DNA of 64,000 nucleotides, from NCBI RefSeq assembly GCF_004358095.2, contig NZ_SMZJ02000005.1, forward strand, positions 124,001 through 188,000. Direction: 5' to 3'. The position numbers and the translations under genes were made by a program. This document shows positions 44,511 through 53,064 of the stretch, piece by piece. Position 1 is the stretch's first letter. The number at the start of each line of letters is the position of its first letter. Below the pieces are notes generated by a model. It did no database searches and was not told the origin of the DNA. It saw only the letters and a program-made list of their open reading frames with translations. This DNA is from Seonamhaeicola sediminis. Lineage in GTDB: Bacteria > Bacteroidota > Bacteroidia > Flavobacteriales > Flavobacteriaceae.

Positions 44511-45965
44511 ATGCTCAAGCAACATTTACAGTTTAAATTATCACAAAAACTATCGCCTCAGCAGATTCAATTAATGAAATTGATTCAGTTGCCTACACAA
44601 GCTTTTGAGCAAAGGCTTAAACAAGAATTAGAGGAAAATCCTGCATTAGAAAGCGGTAAAGAAAATAAAGAGGAATATGATTCTGAATTCGATAATAATG
44701 ACGATTATAATGACAACGAAACCATTAATGCTGAAGATATCAATGTTGACGAATATTTAAGTGATGATGAAATTCCAGATTATCGTACACAAGTCAATAA
44801 TTACAGTAGTGACGATGAAGAGAAAACAATGCCTTATGCTGCTGGAACATCGTTTACACAACATTTAATAAATCAACTAAATACTTATAGATTAACTGAT
44901 GAAGAACGAGATATTGCTGAGTTTTTGGTAGGAAGTGTTGACGAAAGTGGGTATATAAGAAGATCTTTATCAGATATAATGGATGATTTGGCATTTACAC
45001 AAAATGTCTATACCGAAGAATCTAACATTAAAAACGTTCTAAAAATAGTACATCAGTTAGACCCGGCTGGAGTGGGTGCAAGAAATTTGCAGGAGTGCCT
45101 CAGCATTCAACTTCATAGAAAAGAAAAGACTCCAGATATAGAATTAGCTATAGACATAATTGATAATGCTTTTGAACAATTCACCAAGAAACACTATCAA
45201 AAGTTAATTCAGAAATTTGATATTTCTGAAATGCAATTAAAAGATGCTATTTCTGAGATTGAACACCTAAATCCAAAACCTGGTGGGTCTTATTCTGGTA
45301 ATAACCGCATTGTTGAGCATATTGTACCAGATTTTGCCATTAAAATAGTTGATAGTGAATTAGAGTTAACTCTTAATGGCAGGAATGCACCAGAACTTCA
45401 TGTTTCAAGGGAGTACAACAATATGCTTAAGGGATACAAAGATTCTAAGGACAAATCTAAATCCCAAAAAGATGCCATTATTTTCATTAAGCAAAAATTA
45501 GATGCTGCCAAATGGTTTATTGAAGCCATTAAACAACGACAACAAACACTTTTTGTGACTATGAGTGCGATTATGCATTACCAAAAAGAATATTTTTTAA
45601 CTGGTGATGAGCGTAATTTGAAGCCTATGATTCTTAAGGATATTGCAGACGAAATCAATATGGATGTGTCTACAGTTTCCAGAGTTGCCAATAGTAAATA
45701 TGTTGATACACCCTACGGAACTAAACTAATTAAGGAATTCTTTTCAGAATCCATGAAAAATGATCAGGGTGAAGATGTCTCTACTAGAGAAATCAAGAAA
45801 ATTTTAGAAACCGTTATTGAAGAAGAAGACAAGAAAAAACCATTAACTGATGAAACTTTGGCGGGTATTTTGAAAGAAAAAGGTTATCCAATTGCTAGAA
45901 GAACAGTTGCCAAATATAGAGAGCAACTAGATATTCCTGTTGCTAGATTACGTAAAAAAATATAA
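44511..45965 (+). CDS. rpoN: RNA polymerase sigma-54 factor
   Basis: A 484-residue alternative sigma factor that needs an AAA+ activator to open promoters. The glutamine-rich activator-interacting region comes first (QFKLSQKLSPQQIQLMKLIQLP), then an acidic stretch (about 45-90), the core-binding domain (QLDPAGVGARNLQECL), the HTH and the C-terminal RpoN box ARRTVAKYRE. No sigma-54 activator gene or obvious -24/-12 promoter is near it. The next gene starts within its stop codon (TAATG). Confidence 0.96.
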   Translation: MLKQHLQFKLSQKLSPQQIQLMKLIQLPTQAFEQRLKQELEENPALESGKENKEEYDSEFDNNDDYNDNETINAEDINVDEYLSDDEIPDYRTQVNNYSSDDEEKTMPYAAGTSFTQHLINQLNTYRLTDEERDIAEFLVGSVDESGYIRRSLSDIMDDLAFTQNVYTEESNIKNVLKIVHQLDPAGVGARNLQECLSIQLHRKEKTPDIELAIDIIDNAFEQFTKKHYQKLIQKFDISEMQLKDAISEIEHLNPKPGGSYSGNNRIVEHIVPDFAIKIVDSELELTLNGRNAPELHVSREYNNMLKGYKDSKDKSKSQKDAIIFIKQKLDAAKWFIEAIKQRQQTLFVTMSAIMHYQKEYFLTGDERNLKPMILKDIADEINMDVSTVSRVANSKYVDTPYGTKLIKEFFSESMKNDQGEDVSTREIKKILETVIEEEDKKKPLTDETLAGILKEKGYPIARRTVAKYREQLDIPVARLRKKI

Positions 45966-46570
45966 TGAATCATCTTTTAAGGAGTATCTCGTTTATTTTT
46001 CATCCATTGTTAATGCCTTTACTGGGTGTTATATTCTACTTTTCTAAATCGCCCAGGTTCATTCCAAAAGAAGTTATAACGGCCAAATTAATATCGCTAT
46101 TCATTCTCACAATAATTCTACCCATTCTTCTGTATTTTTTATTAAAAACATTAGGCAAGGTAAAATCAATCTACCTTGAAACAACATCAGAACGTATTTT
46201 ACCCTTAATTCTTAATTGTATTGTTGTGATTATTGTTATTCAACGTATTTTAACACCAACCCAAATAATTGAGTTGTATTTTTTCTTTGTTGGTATTTTA
46301 ATTTCATCAATGACATGTTTAGTTCTCGCCTTTTTTAAATTTAAAGCTAGTATACATATGATAGCCGTTTCTGGGGTATTTATGTTTTTTATCGCCTTAA
46401 GTATTCATTTTAGTATTAATATAAATGGTACCTTAGCCTTAATGGCTATAATTAGCGGAGCAGTTGCAACCTCAAGACTACATGTAAATGCGCATACATA
46501 CAAAGAGTTACTAATGGGTATTTTTATTGGAGTAATTCCGCAACTCTTGCTGGTCCCATATTGGTTATAA
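45965..46570 (+). CDS. Membrane protein with a PAP2-like C-terminus
   Basis: A 201-residue protein with six or so transmembrane helices and no signal peptide. The last third, AVATSRLHVNAHTYKELLMGIFIG, has the spacing of the final motif of PAP2 lipid phosphatases (SR, then His, then an acidic residue), but the earlier KxxxxxxRP and PSGH motifs are not visible, so phosphatase activity is doubtful. It overlaps rpoN by 1 base and is therefore translated with it, and overlaps the convergent PorT-like gene by 6 bp. Function unknown. Confidence 0.55.
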   Translation: MNHLLRSISFIFHPLLMPLLGVIFYFSKSPRFIPKEVITAKLISLFILTIILPILLYFLLKTLGKVKSIYLETTSERILPLILNCIVVIIVIQRILTPTQIIELYFFFVGILISSMTCLVLAFFKFKASIHMIAVSGVFMFFIALSIHFSININGTLALMAIISGAVATSRLHVNAHTYKELLMGIFIGVIPQLLLVPYWL

Positions 46571-47251
46571 AATGTAAAACATAAGGCCTATTTTTATGGC
46601 ATTCATGTTTAATTGTTCACCATTAAGTATAACATTATCTGAAAATATAGGGTTTAAAGCGTAGTACATATATATGTTCCAAGTATCATAACCCAGACTA
46701 AGGGTAAACCCATATTGAAACTTATTAAAGTCTTCAATATCTCTAAATTTAATGTTTCCTAAATCTCCATTGTGTTTTGTAGTGTGTGCTACAACATAAC
46801 TAACTTTAAAGCCGGTATAAATTCTCCAAAAACTATAGTTTAAAGGTGAAGACGAACGCCATCTAAATTCAAACGGAACTTCTATTAAATGACTTGAAAA
46901 TTTATTTTTTGTAAAAGTTTCCTCAGCTAGAATACTATAGGTTAACTCATTAGATTCTCTATTAATGAGCAAGTTTTGATTAAATGAATTAGCTGAATAC
47001 CCAAGTCCTAATCCAAATGCTAAATTCCTCCTTTTATTAATGGGCATATCTTTTATGAAACCTAACTGAAAACCCAGTGAAAACCCACTTTGCTTTAAAT
47101 TAACCGGTTTTTTTCCTAATAAATTATAAGTGACTCCAGCATAGAATTGGTCTTCTTTATAAAGCGAATCTACTTCTATATCAACATGTTCTTGAGCAAA
47201 TAGTTGTTCTACACTTAAAAAACAAAGTATAATAAGTACAAAATATTTCAT
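46565..47251 (-). CDS. PorT-like outer-membrane beta-barrel protein
   Basis: A 228-residue exported protein with a signal peptide ending near residue 19 (EQLFAQ). It has the strand pattern and length of the PorT family barrel (pfam Outer membrane protein beta-barrel 2), ending in an aromatic strand. PorT itself (SprT in Flavobacterium) is needed for the type IX secretion system, but this gene is next to the exb operon, not next to ubiE where I recall sprT, so it is probably a paralogue and not the T9SS component. No partner is adjacent except exbD downstream of it in the same direction. Confidence 0.6.
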   Translation of the reverse strand: MKYFVLIILCFLSVEQLFAQEHVDIEVDSLYKEDQFYAGVTYNLLGKKPVNLKQSGFSLGFQLGFIKDMPINKRRNLAFGLGLGYSANSFNQNLLINRESNELTYSILAEETFTKNKFSSHLIEVPFEFRWRSSSPLNYSFWRIYTGFKVSYVVAHTTKHNGDLGNIKFRDIEDFNKFQYGFTLSLGYDTWNIYMYYALNPIFSDNVILNGEQLNMNAIKIGLMFYIL

Positions 47252-47305
47252 GTTAATCTATATTAAAAAAAATTTAGCTACAATAAAATTGCTACAATGA
47301 AAAAA

Positions 47306-47331
47306 AGGCGTTTTGAAAATTCAAAACGCCT
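47306..47331 (-). terminator. Terminator of the exb operon
   Basis: GGCGTTTTGAA and TTCAAAACGCC form an 11-bp stem around two bases, followed on the minus strand by a T-run at 47306-47300. It separates the exb operon from the PorT-like gene. Confidence 0.85.
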
Positions 47332-47360
47332 CTATACCTATATAAAATCAAGATTATAAA

Positions 47361-47834
47361 CTATCTTCCAAACACGCTACCTTTTTTGGTAGTATAGTTA
47401 ATTTTAAGCGCATTAACTTTTCTTAGTTCTTGCTTAATATCTCCAATTAACCCCATGTTTGCATCACTATCAACTTTCAAAGCCGTAGTTAAAAAAGGAA
47501 CTAACTCTTCTCTTTTGGCAGCCCTTTCTGCAGCAATAAAAGCTGCAATATCACTTACATCAGCAAGTTTGTCATTTAATTGAATTCTTGCTTCTGTACC
47601 ATATTGCTTAAAATTTTCACTTGGTTTTCCTGCATATATATACATAACCAAGTCTTTCTTGTCAAGCTTTTCAACCTGATCTGCAAACGGCAAATTATTT
47701 TCAATCATTAAGGTATTTTCCCTCATTACGGTAGCCACCATAAAAAAGAATAATAACATAAATACAATATCTGGTAAAGATGCTGTAGATATAGCTGGTA
47801 AAGCGCCGCTCTTTTTCTTTTTAAATTTAGACAT
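47361..47834 (-). CDS. exbD: ExbD/TolR-type biopolymer transport protein (second copy)
   Basis: A 157-residue inner-membrane protein with one N-terminal helix containing the essential membrane Asp (SLPDIVFMLLFFFMVATVM, near residue 26) and a periplasmic domain. With ExbB it forms the proton-driven motor that energises TonB. It lacks the periplasmic insert of the first copy. It lies 16 bp after that copy; two different ExbD proteins in one operon are common in Bacteroidota, where they may form mixed complexes. Confidence 0.92.
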   Translation of the reverse strand: MSKFKKKKSGALPAISTASLPDIVFMLLFFFMVATVMRENTLMIENNLPFADQVEKLDKKDLVMYIYAGKPSENFKQYGTEARIQLNDKLADVSDIAAFIAAERAAKREELVPFLTTALKVDSDANMGLIGDIKQELRKVNALKINYTTKKGSVFGR

Positions 47835-47850
47835 ATTAGTTAATGTTAAA

Positions 47851-48438
47851 TTATTGTACTTCTGAAAGCTTTTGTGGATATTCCAACTTAATTTGGTCTA
47901 TCTTTTCTTTAAGCTTGTCTTTGTTCCCTGGCCAATTAACATCTTTATAATTAGCTTGCATTTCTGTGAAAGATTTACGATACAGTTCTTGAGCTCTTCT
48001 ATCTCTTAACTCATTATAAGCCGCTACCAGTTCATTTTGAACCGCTATGTAGGTTTTATAAGTAGTTTCTCTTTCATTTTTTAACGAAATAATAGCCTTA
48101 TCAGGATTGTCTGATGATTTAGGATCTTTTTTTCCTTTACAATAAGAACAAGATCCGTCGCCACCGTTATCTAAAAACTCTTTTGCTGCTGCTCTTAAGT
48201 CTTTAAGTTCCATTAATTCATCTTCTACAAGTAATTGATCTTTACCATTCAGCAAAACCGTAAAGATGTTCTTTTGCTTAATAACTACATCCTCATCTGA
48301 CTCTTCCATTGGCGGTAACTTACGGTTAATCCCAGAGTCTACCTCAATAGTAGTTGTTACCAAGAAAAATATAAGTAATAAGAACGCAATGTCGGCCATG
48401 GAGCCTGCATTTACTTCTGGTGCTGCTCTTTTTGCCAT
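47851..48438 (-). CDS. exbD: ExbD-type protein with a cysteine-bearing insert (first copy)
   Basis: A 195-residue ExbD-like protein. The helix GSMADIAFLLLIFFLVTT carries the membrane Asp near residue 17. The periplasmic domain is extended by an insert starting at about residue 93 with CSYCKGKKD, a CxxC pair in an oxidising compartment, followed by a long helix (about 110-190, charged, coiled-coil-like). Most ExbD proteins lack both. The pair could form a disulfide or bind metal. It overlaps nothing and lies 5 bp after the small membrane protein gene. Confidence 0.85.
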   Translation of the reverse strand: MAKRAAPEVNAGSMADIAFLLLIFFLVTTTIEVDSGINRKLPPMEESDEDVVIKQKNIFTVLLNGKDQLLVEDELMELKDLRAAAKEFLDNGGDGSCSYCKGKKDPKSSDNPDKAIISLKNERETTYKTYIAVQNELVAAYNELRDRRAQELYRKSFTEMQANYKDVNWPGNKDKLKEKIDQIKLEYPQKLSEVQ

Positions 48439-48443
48439 AATAA

Positions 48444-48875
48444 TTATTTATTAAACATTTTTTTTACTCCAGAGAAAGCCATAGATGCAATAGCTAAAAA
48501 AGCTAATACATAAAAGGTATATAAACCTGCTCCCACTTTCTTAGATGTTGCCTCTGTAATGTCTTGCCCTTTATCAACAAACGGCTGTAAATCTAAATCT
48601 GTTCCTGATGACATGGCATATGAAATAAACACAATTGCTAAAAAAGCACCTACAGTCAACAGAGTCTTCTTGATGTTTCCTGCAAATAATCCTTTAATAA
48701 CAAATATTACAACCAGACCTACAATTAATGCTAGTACTACATATGTAACATACAACATGTTACCTGCAGGACCACCAGCACTTCCTTCATCTCCTGCTAT
48801 TATCATTAGCGCAAAAATTGCGCCAATAATGGCTATAGCAAAAGCTACTATTTTTAATATTTTATGTAAACCCAT
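48444..48875 (-). CDS. Small four-helix membrane protein of the exb operon
   Basis: A 143-residue inner-membrane protein with about four hydrophobic segments (IVAFAIAIIGAIFALMIIAG, then VTYVVLALIVGLVVIFVI, LLTVGAFLAIVFISYAM and FYVLAFLAIASMAF). It is found between exbB and the exbD pair in Bacteroidota. It has no recognised domain. Position and coupling (20 bp from exbB, 5 bp to exbD) suggest a further subunit or assembly factor of the TonB motor. Confidence 0.7.
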   Translation of the reverse strand: MGLHKILKIVAFAIAIIGAIFALMIIAGDEGSAGGPAGNMLYVTYVVLALIVGLVVIFVIKGLFAGNIKKTLLTVGAFLAIVFISYAMSSGTDLDLQPFVDKGQDITEATSKKVGAGLYTFYVLAFLAIASMAFSGVKKMFNK

Positions 48876-48895
48876 AATCTTTTATTCTTTAATTA

Positions 48896-49669
48896 TTACT
48901 TTTTATTTCTAATTAATAAGTCCATTAATGTAATAGAGGCATCCTCCATATCATTAACTATACTATCAATTTTAGCAATAATGTAATTATAAAAAATTTG
49001 AAGAATGATAGCCACAATAAGACCAAATACCGTTGTTAAAAGCGCTATCTTAATACCTCCTGCCACAAGTGATGGTTGCATATCTCCTGCTGCTTCAATT
49101 TTATCGAATGCGTTAATCATACCAATTACAGTACCCATGAAACCAAGCATAGGCGCTAGAGCAATAAATAAAGAAATCCAAGAAACATTCTTCTCTAACT
49201 GTCCCATTTGAACACCTCCGTAAGCAACAACAGCTTTTTCAGCAGCGTCAATACCTTCGTCAGTTCTATCTAAACCTTGATAGAAAATAGAAGCAATAGG
49301 GCCTTTAGTATTTCTACAAACTTCTTTAGCAGCTTCTACACCCCCAGAAGATAAAGCATCTTCTACACTTTGAGTTAATTTTTTTGTATTTGTTGTAGAA
49401 AGATTTAAAAAGATAATTCTCTCAATAGCAATTGCTAAACCTAGAATTAAACATAACAATACAATCCCCATAAATCCAGGACCTCCTTCAATAAATCTCT
49501 TTTTTAATTCTTGGTGAAACCCAAGTGATTCGGCAGGTGCAGCAGCATCGGCATCTTCTTGAATTGTCACAGTAGTTGCTGTAGTTGTTGTGGTTGCAAT
49601 TGTAGTTGCATTAGCAGTTCCAAATACCATCATTCCTGAAATGGCTAGGATAGAAAATAATCTTTTCAT
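48896..49669 (-). CDS. exbB: MotA/TolQ/ExbB proton channel protein
   Basis: A 257-residue inner-membrane protein, the pentameric proton channel partner of ExbD that powers TonB. An unusual cleavable-looking N-terminus (MKRLFSILAISGMMVFGTANA) is followed by a Thr/Ala-rich stretch and an acidic segment, before the first helix GIVLLCLILGLAIAIERI. The second and third helices carry the MotA/ExbB signature (WISLFIALAPMLGFMGTVIGMINAF and LLTTVFGLIVAIILQIFYN). It leads a four-gene operon: exbB, membrane protein, exbD, exbD. Confidence 0.93.
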   Translation of the reverse strand: MKRLFSILAISGMMVFGTANATTIATTTTTATTVTIQEDADAAAPAESLGFHQELKKRFIEGGPGFMGIVLLCLILGLAIAIERIIFLNLSTTNTKKLTQSVEDALSSGGVEAAKEVCRNTKGPIASIFYQGLDRTDEGIDAAEKAVVAYGGVQMGQLEKNVSWISLFIALAPMLGFMGTVIGMINAFDKIEAAGDMQPSLVAGGIKIALLTTVFGLIVAIILQIFYNYIIAKIDSIVNDMEDASITLMDLLIRNKK

Positions 49670-49742
49670 GTCTCGATCTTAATTTTATTAGTTAAAGTGT
49701 TAAAGATAAAAAAAAAATGCAATTAAATAGTAAAAATAACAG

Positions 49743-49830
49743 CAGAGAGGAAGGGATTCGAACCCTCGATACCCTTTTGAGGTATACACACTTTCCAGGC
49801 GTGCGCCTTCGACCACTCGGCCACCTCTCT
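49743..49830 (-). tRNA. tRNA-Ser (anticodon GGA)
   Basis: The minus strand gives an 88-base class II tRNA: acceptor AGAGAGG with CCTCTCT, D-arm GCCGAGTGGTCGAAGGC, anticodon stem CACGC/GTGTG around CTGGAAA (anticodon GGA), the long variable arm expected of serine tRNA, T-arm GGTTCGAATCC and discriminator G. CCA is not encoded. Confidence 0.95.
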
Positions 49831-49910
49831 ATAAATATTTCAATCGTATTAATTACGGGGGATGAAATAACAAAAAATTCTTTAAACCTTAAAATTTTAC
49901 AAGGTTAAAT

Positions 49911-50942
49911 TTAGGTCATTTCTCCTCTTAAAGACATTTCGTAAGTTGATTTAAAATTTTCTGTGGAAATATTCTGTCCTAATAAATACATTACCTTAGT
50001 AACTGCTGCTTCAGTAGTAAGGTCTTTACCTGATATGACGCCAATTTTTTTAAGCCAATTACTGGTTTCATAATGCCCCATCATAACACTTCCTCCCAGA
50101 CATTGGGTGATATTAATAATATGTATCCCACAAGAAATTTTCTCTTTTAACAAATTAATAAACCAACGTTCGGTAGTACAATTTCCTGCTCCATAAGTTT
50201 CCAAAATCACAGCTTTTAAATCTGGTGTCTCAAATACATTTTGAATAACCGCTTTAGTTATACCTGGAAATAACTTGATAAGCGCTATATTATTATCTAG
50301 ATATTTATGAACTTGTAATGGCTTGTCAACATCAGGTTTAAACAAATATTTTTTATTAACTTTTAAATGCACCCCAGATACAGCCAATTCATTATAATTA
50401 GGTGATGCAAAAGCTTCAAAATGTTCAGCATTCATTTTTGTGGTTCTATTGCCTCTATATAATTTGTATTCAAAATACAAACACACCTCTTGGATTATTG
50501 GTTTATTATCTTTTTGTAAAGAAGCTACTTGAATAGATGTTATCAAATTCTCTTTGGCATCGGTTCTTAAATCTCCGATAGGTAATTGAGACCCCGTAAA
50601 CACCACTGGTTTCTTTAAATTCTCTAACATAAAACTTAATGCCGATGCTGTGTAACTCATTGTATCACTACCATGCAACACAACAAAACCATCAAAATCA
50701 TCATAACTATTTTCAATCACCTCTGCTATTTGAACCCAATATTTGGGACTCATGTTACTGGAATCAATTGGTTCTTTAAAAGACACCGTCTCAATATTAC
50801 AATCTAAAAGTTGTAACTCTGGTATTTTATCTAAAAGTGTTTTAAAATCGAATGCTTTTAATGCATTAGTTTTAAAGTCCTTTACCATACCAATGGTTCC
50901 TCCTGTGTAAATTAACAATATGTTAGATTTTGAGTGGATCAT
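49911..50942 (-). CDS. ansA: Type I (cytoplasmic) L-asparaginase
   Basis: A 343-residue enzyme that hydrolyses asparagine to aspartate and ammonia. The nucleophile threonine is in YTGGTIG (residues 12-18), the second threonine and Asp in LHGSDTM near residue 93, and the lysine-bearing region follows. No signal peptide is present, which fits the low-affinity cytoplasmic form. It is co-transcribed with tatD 3 bp upstream. Confidence 0.9.
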   Translation of the reverse strand: MIHSKSNILLIYTGGTIGMVKDFKTNALKAFDFKTLLDKIPELQLLDCNIETVSFKEPIDSSNMSPKYWVQIAEVIENSYDDFDGFVVLHGSDTMSYTASALSFMLENLKKPVVFTGSQLPIGDLRTDAKENLITSIQVASLQKDNKPIIQEVCLYFEYKLYRGNRTTKMNAEHFEAFASPNYNELAVSGVHLKVNKKYLFKPDVDKPLQVHKYLDNNIALIKLFPGITKAVIQNVFETPDLKAVILETYGAGNCTTERWFINLLKEKISCGIHIINITQCLGGSVMMGHYETSNWLKKIGVISGKDLTTEAAVTKVMYLLGQNISTENFKSTYEMSLRGEMT

Positions 50943-50945
50943 GAA

Positions 50946-51713
50946 TTAAACGCCAAATACGTCTTTAGAGTTTTGAGTTGTAATGCTTGCTATTTCTTCA
51001 ATTGGTAAATTATAAATTTCTGAAAGCTTATCCAACACCTTTAATATATACAAACTTTCATTTCGTTTTCCTCTGTATGGAACAGGTGCCAGATAAGGTG
51101 CATCAGTTTCTAATACAATATGTTGTAAATCAATTTTGTTTAAAAATTTATCAATTTTTCCATTTTTAAAAGTTACTACACCGCCAATGCCTAACTTCAT
51201 ATTATAGGACATGGCTTGATGCGCTTGTTCTAAATTACCCGTAAAACAGTGAAAAATTCCAAAAAGTTTATCGTCATTCACATCTTCTAAAACTTCAAAT
51301 ATCTCATCAAAGGCTTCTCTGCAATGAATGACAATAGGTAAACCATATTGCTTAGCTAGTTCAATTTGATATTTAAAAGCTTCTTGTTGAATACCAAGGG
51401 TAGTTTTATCCCAATAAAGGTCTATTCCAATTTCGCCTACGGCATAAAAAAGTCTTTTAGTCAACATCTCTTCTACGTGTTGAAGCTCTTCTTTATAATT
51501 CTCCTTGACATGGGTTGGATGTAATCCCATCATTAAAAACACATTATCTGAAAAATCCTTTTCTAATTGCAACATAGATGCTGTATACGTTGAATCGATA
51601 GCAGGAATAAAGAATCTAGATATATTATGATCAACAGCACGCTTAATCATGTCATGTCTGTCTTCATCAAAAGCTTCACTATATAAATGAGTGTGGGTAT
51701 CTGTAATAATCAA
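50946..51713 (-). CDS. TatD family metal-dependent hydrolase
   Basis: A 255-residue TIM-barrel protein of the TatD DNase family. Metal ligands are placed as usual: THTHLYSEAFDEDR at residues 6-19, GLHPTHVK, AVGEIGIDLYWD, VIHCREAF, GIFHCFTG and LETDAPYL. Relatives degrade DNA 3'-5' or deaminate/hydrolyse other substrates. The start is a TTG at 51713 (MIITDTHTH); no ATG precedes it in frame before a stop, and family members start here. It is the first gene of the tatD-ansA pair. Confidence 0.9.
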   Translation of the reverse strand: MIITDTHTHLYSEAFDEDRHDMIKRAVDHNISRFFIPAIDSTYTASMLQLEKDFSDNVFLMMGLHPTHVKENYKEELQHVEEMLTKRLFYAVGEIGIDLYWDKTTLGIQQEAFKYQIELAKQYGLPIVIHCREAFDEIFEVLEDVNDDKLFGIFHCFTGNLEQAHQAMSYNMKLGIGGVVTFKNGKIDKFLNKIDLQHIVLETDAPYLAPVPYRGKRNESLYILKVLDKLSEIYNLPIEEIASITTQNSKDVFGV

Positions 51714-51772
51714 GTATAAGGGTCTTTATGTTTTTGTAAAAATAGTATACTTTTACCTAAAATTAAGGTTTA

Positions 51773-52213
51773 ATGGAGACGCTTCAAGAATTTTTACTTA
51801 AAAAAGGATATACCAAAATAAAATTACACCTTACCAAAACAAATCACTTTGAAATTAAAGCTACCATAAATGGGAAACGAGGGTTGTTTATTTTAGACAC
51901 GGGTGCGTCAAGTTCTTGTGTTGGGTTTGAAAGTGTAGAGACTTTTAAGCTTACTGCCGAAGATTCATCTATTAAAGCAGCAGGTGCAGGTGCCATAGAC
52001 ATGGAGACCAAAATGTCAAAAAAAAATAAAGTTAAAATTGGAAAATGGCGCTATAATAAAATGGTTTTGGTACTGTTTAACTTAACACATGTAAATACGG
52101 CTTTGATTAATCATAATTCTAAACCAGTTGATGGGATTATAGGTGCTGACATATTAAAAAAAGGAAAAGCCATCATAGATTATCAGAAGAAATATTTATA
52201 TTTAAAAGTATAA
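51773..52213 (+). CDS. Retropepsin-like aspartic protease domain protein
   Basis: A 146-residue protein that is almost entirely a single aspartic protease domain of clan AA. The active motif LDTGASSS is at residues 41-48 and the second conserved stretch VDGIIGADIL near residue 122. One copy of the motif means it must work as a homodimer, as in retroviral proteases. There is no signal peptide, so it acts in the cytoplasm or on the inner face. It precedes the response regulator gene by 32 bp and may share its transcript. Confidence 0.82.
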   Translation: METLQEFLLKKGYTKIKLHLTKTNHFEIKATINGKRGLFILDTGASSSCVGFESVETFKLTAEDSSIKAAGAGAIDMETKMSKKNKVKIGKWRYNKMVLVLFNLTHVNTALINHNSKPVDGIIGADILKKGKAIIDYQKKYLYLKV

Positions 52214-52245
52214 CTTAACTACAATTTTCTATCTTTCTGAAACAA

Positions 52246-52887
52246 ATGAATACTTCTATTGTTATTGCAGATGATCATCCATTGATGTTAAGAGGGTTAA
52301 CAGATTTTTTAACTTCAAAAGGATTTAATATATTAGAAAGTACTACCGACGGAAATACCGCTTACAATTTAATTGTTAAATTGAAGCCAGATATTGCTAT
52401 TCTTGATATTAGAATGCCGCATAAGACAGGTTTGGAAATTGCTGAAGATTGCCAAAAAAACAACATACCCACAAAAATTATTTTAATCACTTTTGATAAA
52501 GAAAAAGACATATTTAATCAAGCCAAAAAATTCAATGTATATGGTTATATTCTAAAAGAATTTGCTGTTGAAGAAATTGAAATCTGTATTGAAAACGCAG
52601 TGCTGGGCAAACCTTATTTTAGTGACGAAATTGCTAAATTCTTAAACTACAGCCCTAATGGTAGCCATTTAGAATCTATTAAACTTTTGACGAAATCTGA
52701 ATTAAAAATTGTTAAGCTTATTTCTGAAAATAAAACCAGTAATGATATAGCTCAAGAACTATCAATTTCTGTAAGAACAGTTGATAAACACAGAAGTAAT
52801 ATTGTTGCTAAACTAAGATTAGATAACAAACCAACCTCTCTTTCAATTTGGGCAAATCTTAATAAGTCTAATATAAAAAATACGTAG
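52246..52887 (+). CDS. Orphan NarL/FixJ-type response regulator
   Basis: A 213-residue two-domain regulator. The receiver domain has the acidic pair D9/D10, the phosphorylated D54 (AILDIRMPHK), T82 and K104 (YILKEF), so it should be switched by phosphorylation. The C-terminal LuxR-type helix-turn-helix spans about residues 144-195 (LTKSELKIVKLISENKTSNDIAQELSISVRTVDKHRSN split here by domain, with the recognition helix at TVDKHRSN). No histidine kinase is adjacent. Its stop codon TAG (52885-52887) lies inside a 22-bp palindrome that is repeated 145 bp downstream, each followed by a small-RNA-like unit. This regulator is the natural candidate to bind those palindromes. Confidence 0.93.
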   Translation: MNTSIVIADDHPLMLRGLTDFLTSKGFNILESTTDGNTAYNLIVKLKPDIAILDIRMPHKTGLEIAEDCQKNNIPTKIILITFDKEKDIFNQAKKFNVYGYILKEFAVEEIEICIENAVLGKPYFSDEIAKFLNYSPNGSHLESIKLLTKSELKIVKLISENKTSNDIAQELSISVRTVDKHRSNIVAKLRLDNKPTSLSIWANLNKSNIKNT

Positions 52888-52899
52888 AAGTGCGTATTT
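52878..52899. promoter_or_regulatory. Palindrome 1, candidate response-regulator site
   Basis: AAATACGTA-GAAG-TGCGTATTT: 9-bp arms (one G-T type mismatch to perfect symmetry) around four bases, overlapping the stop codon of the response regulator. It ends exactly 20 bases before the TAnnTTTA box of unit 1, the same as palindrome 2. Confidence 0.6.
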
Positions 52900-52919
52900 C
52901 CTGAACAGGTCTTTTAAAT

Positions 52920-53000
52920 TACCTTTACAATGCTATTAATTAGTTCTTAGGGAGAATTAAGAAAGCTCTGGTATCGTTTTGGCCCAGAGCTTTCGCTTTT
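52920..53000 (+). ncRNA. Candidate small RNA, unit 1
   Basis: TACCTTTA (52920-52927) would be the -7 box, and TGCTATTAA (52931-52939) the start region, giving an RNA of about 65 nt from near 52935. It has a first hairpin (TTAGTTCT 52940-52947 with AGAATTAA 52953-52960) and a terminator hairpin (GAAAGCTCTGG 52961-52971 with CCAGAGCTTTC 52984-52994) followed by GCTTTT. The only open frame is six codons long. Every part recurs in unit 2. Confidence 0.5.
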
Positions 53001-53022
53001 AAAACACACCTCTTAATTTAAA

Positions 53023-53044
53023 AAATACGTACAAGTGCTTATTT
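53023..53044. promoter_or_regulatory. Palindrome 2, second copy of the response-regulator site candidate
   Basis: AAATACGTA-CAAG-TGCTTATTT, differing from palindrome 1 at two positions only. It stands 145 bp downstream of the first and 20 bases before the TAATTTTA box of unit 2. Confidence 0.6.
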
Positions 53045-53064
53045 TATTTCTTATCACTCTATAT

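Noticed and set aside
46565-47251. Naming this gene sprT/porT of the type IX secretion system
   Set aside because: The fold and length fit, but its neighbours are not those I recall for sprT, and paralogous barrels are common.
49717-49908. A short plus-strand reading frame over the tRNA-Ser gene
   Set aside because: It is the known artefact of translating the tRNA-Ser complement (EEGIRTLDTLL... type frames); the tRNA explains it.
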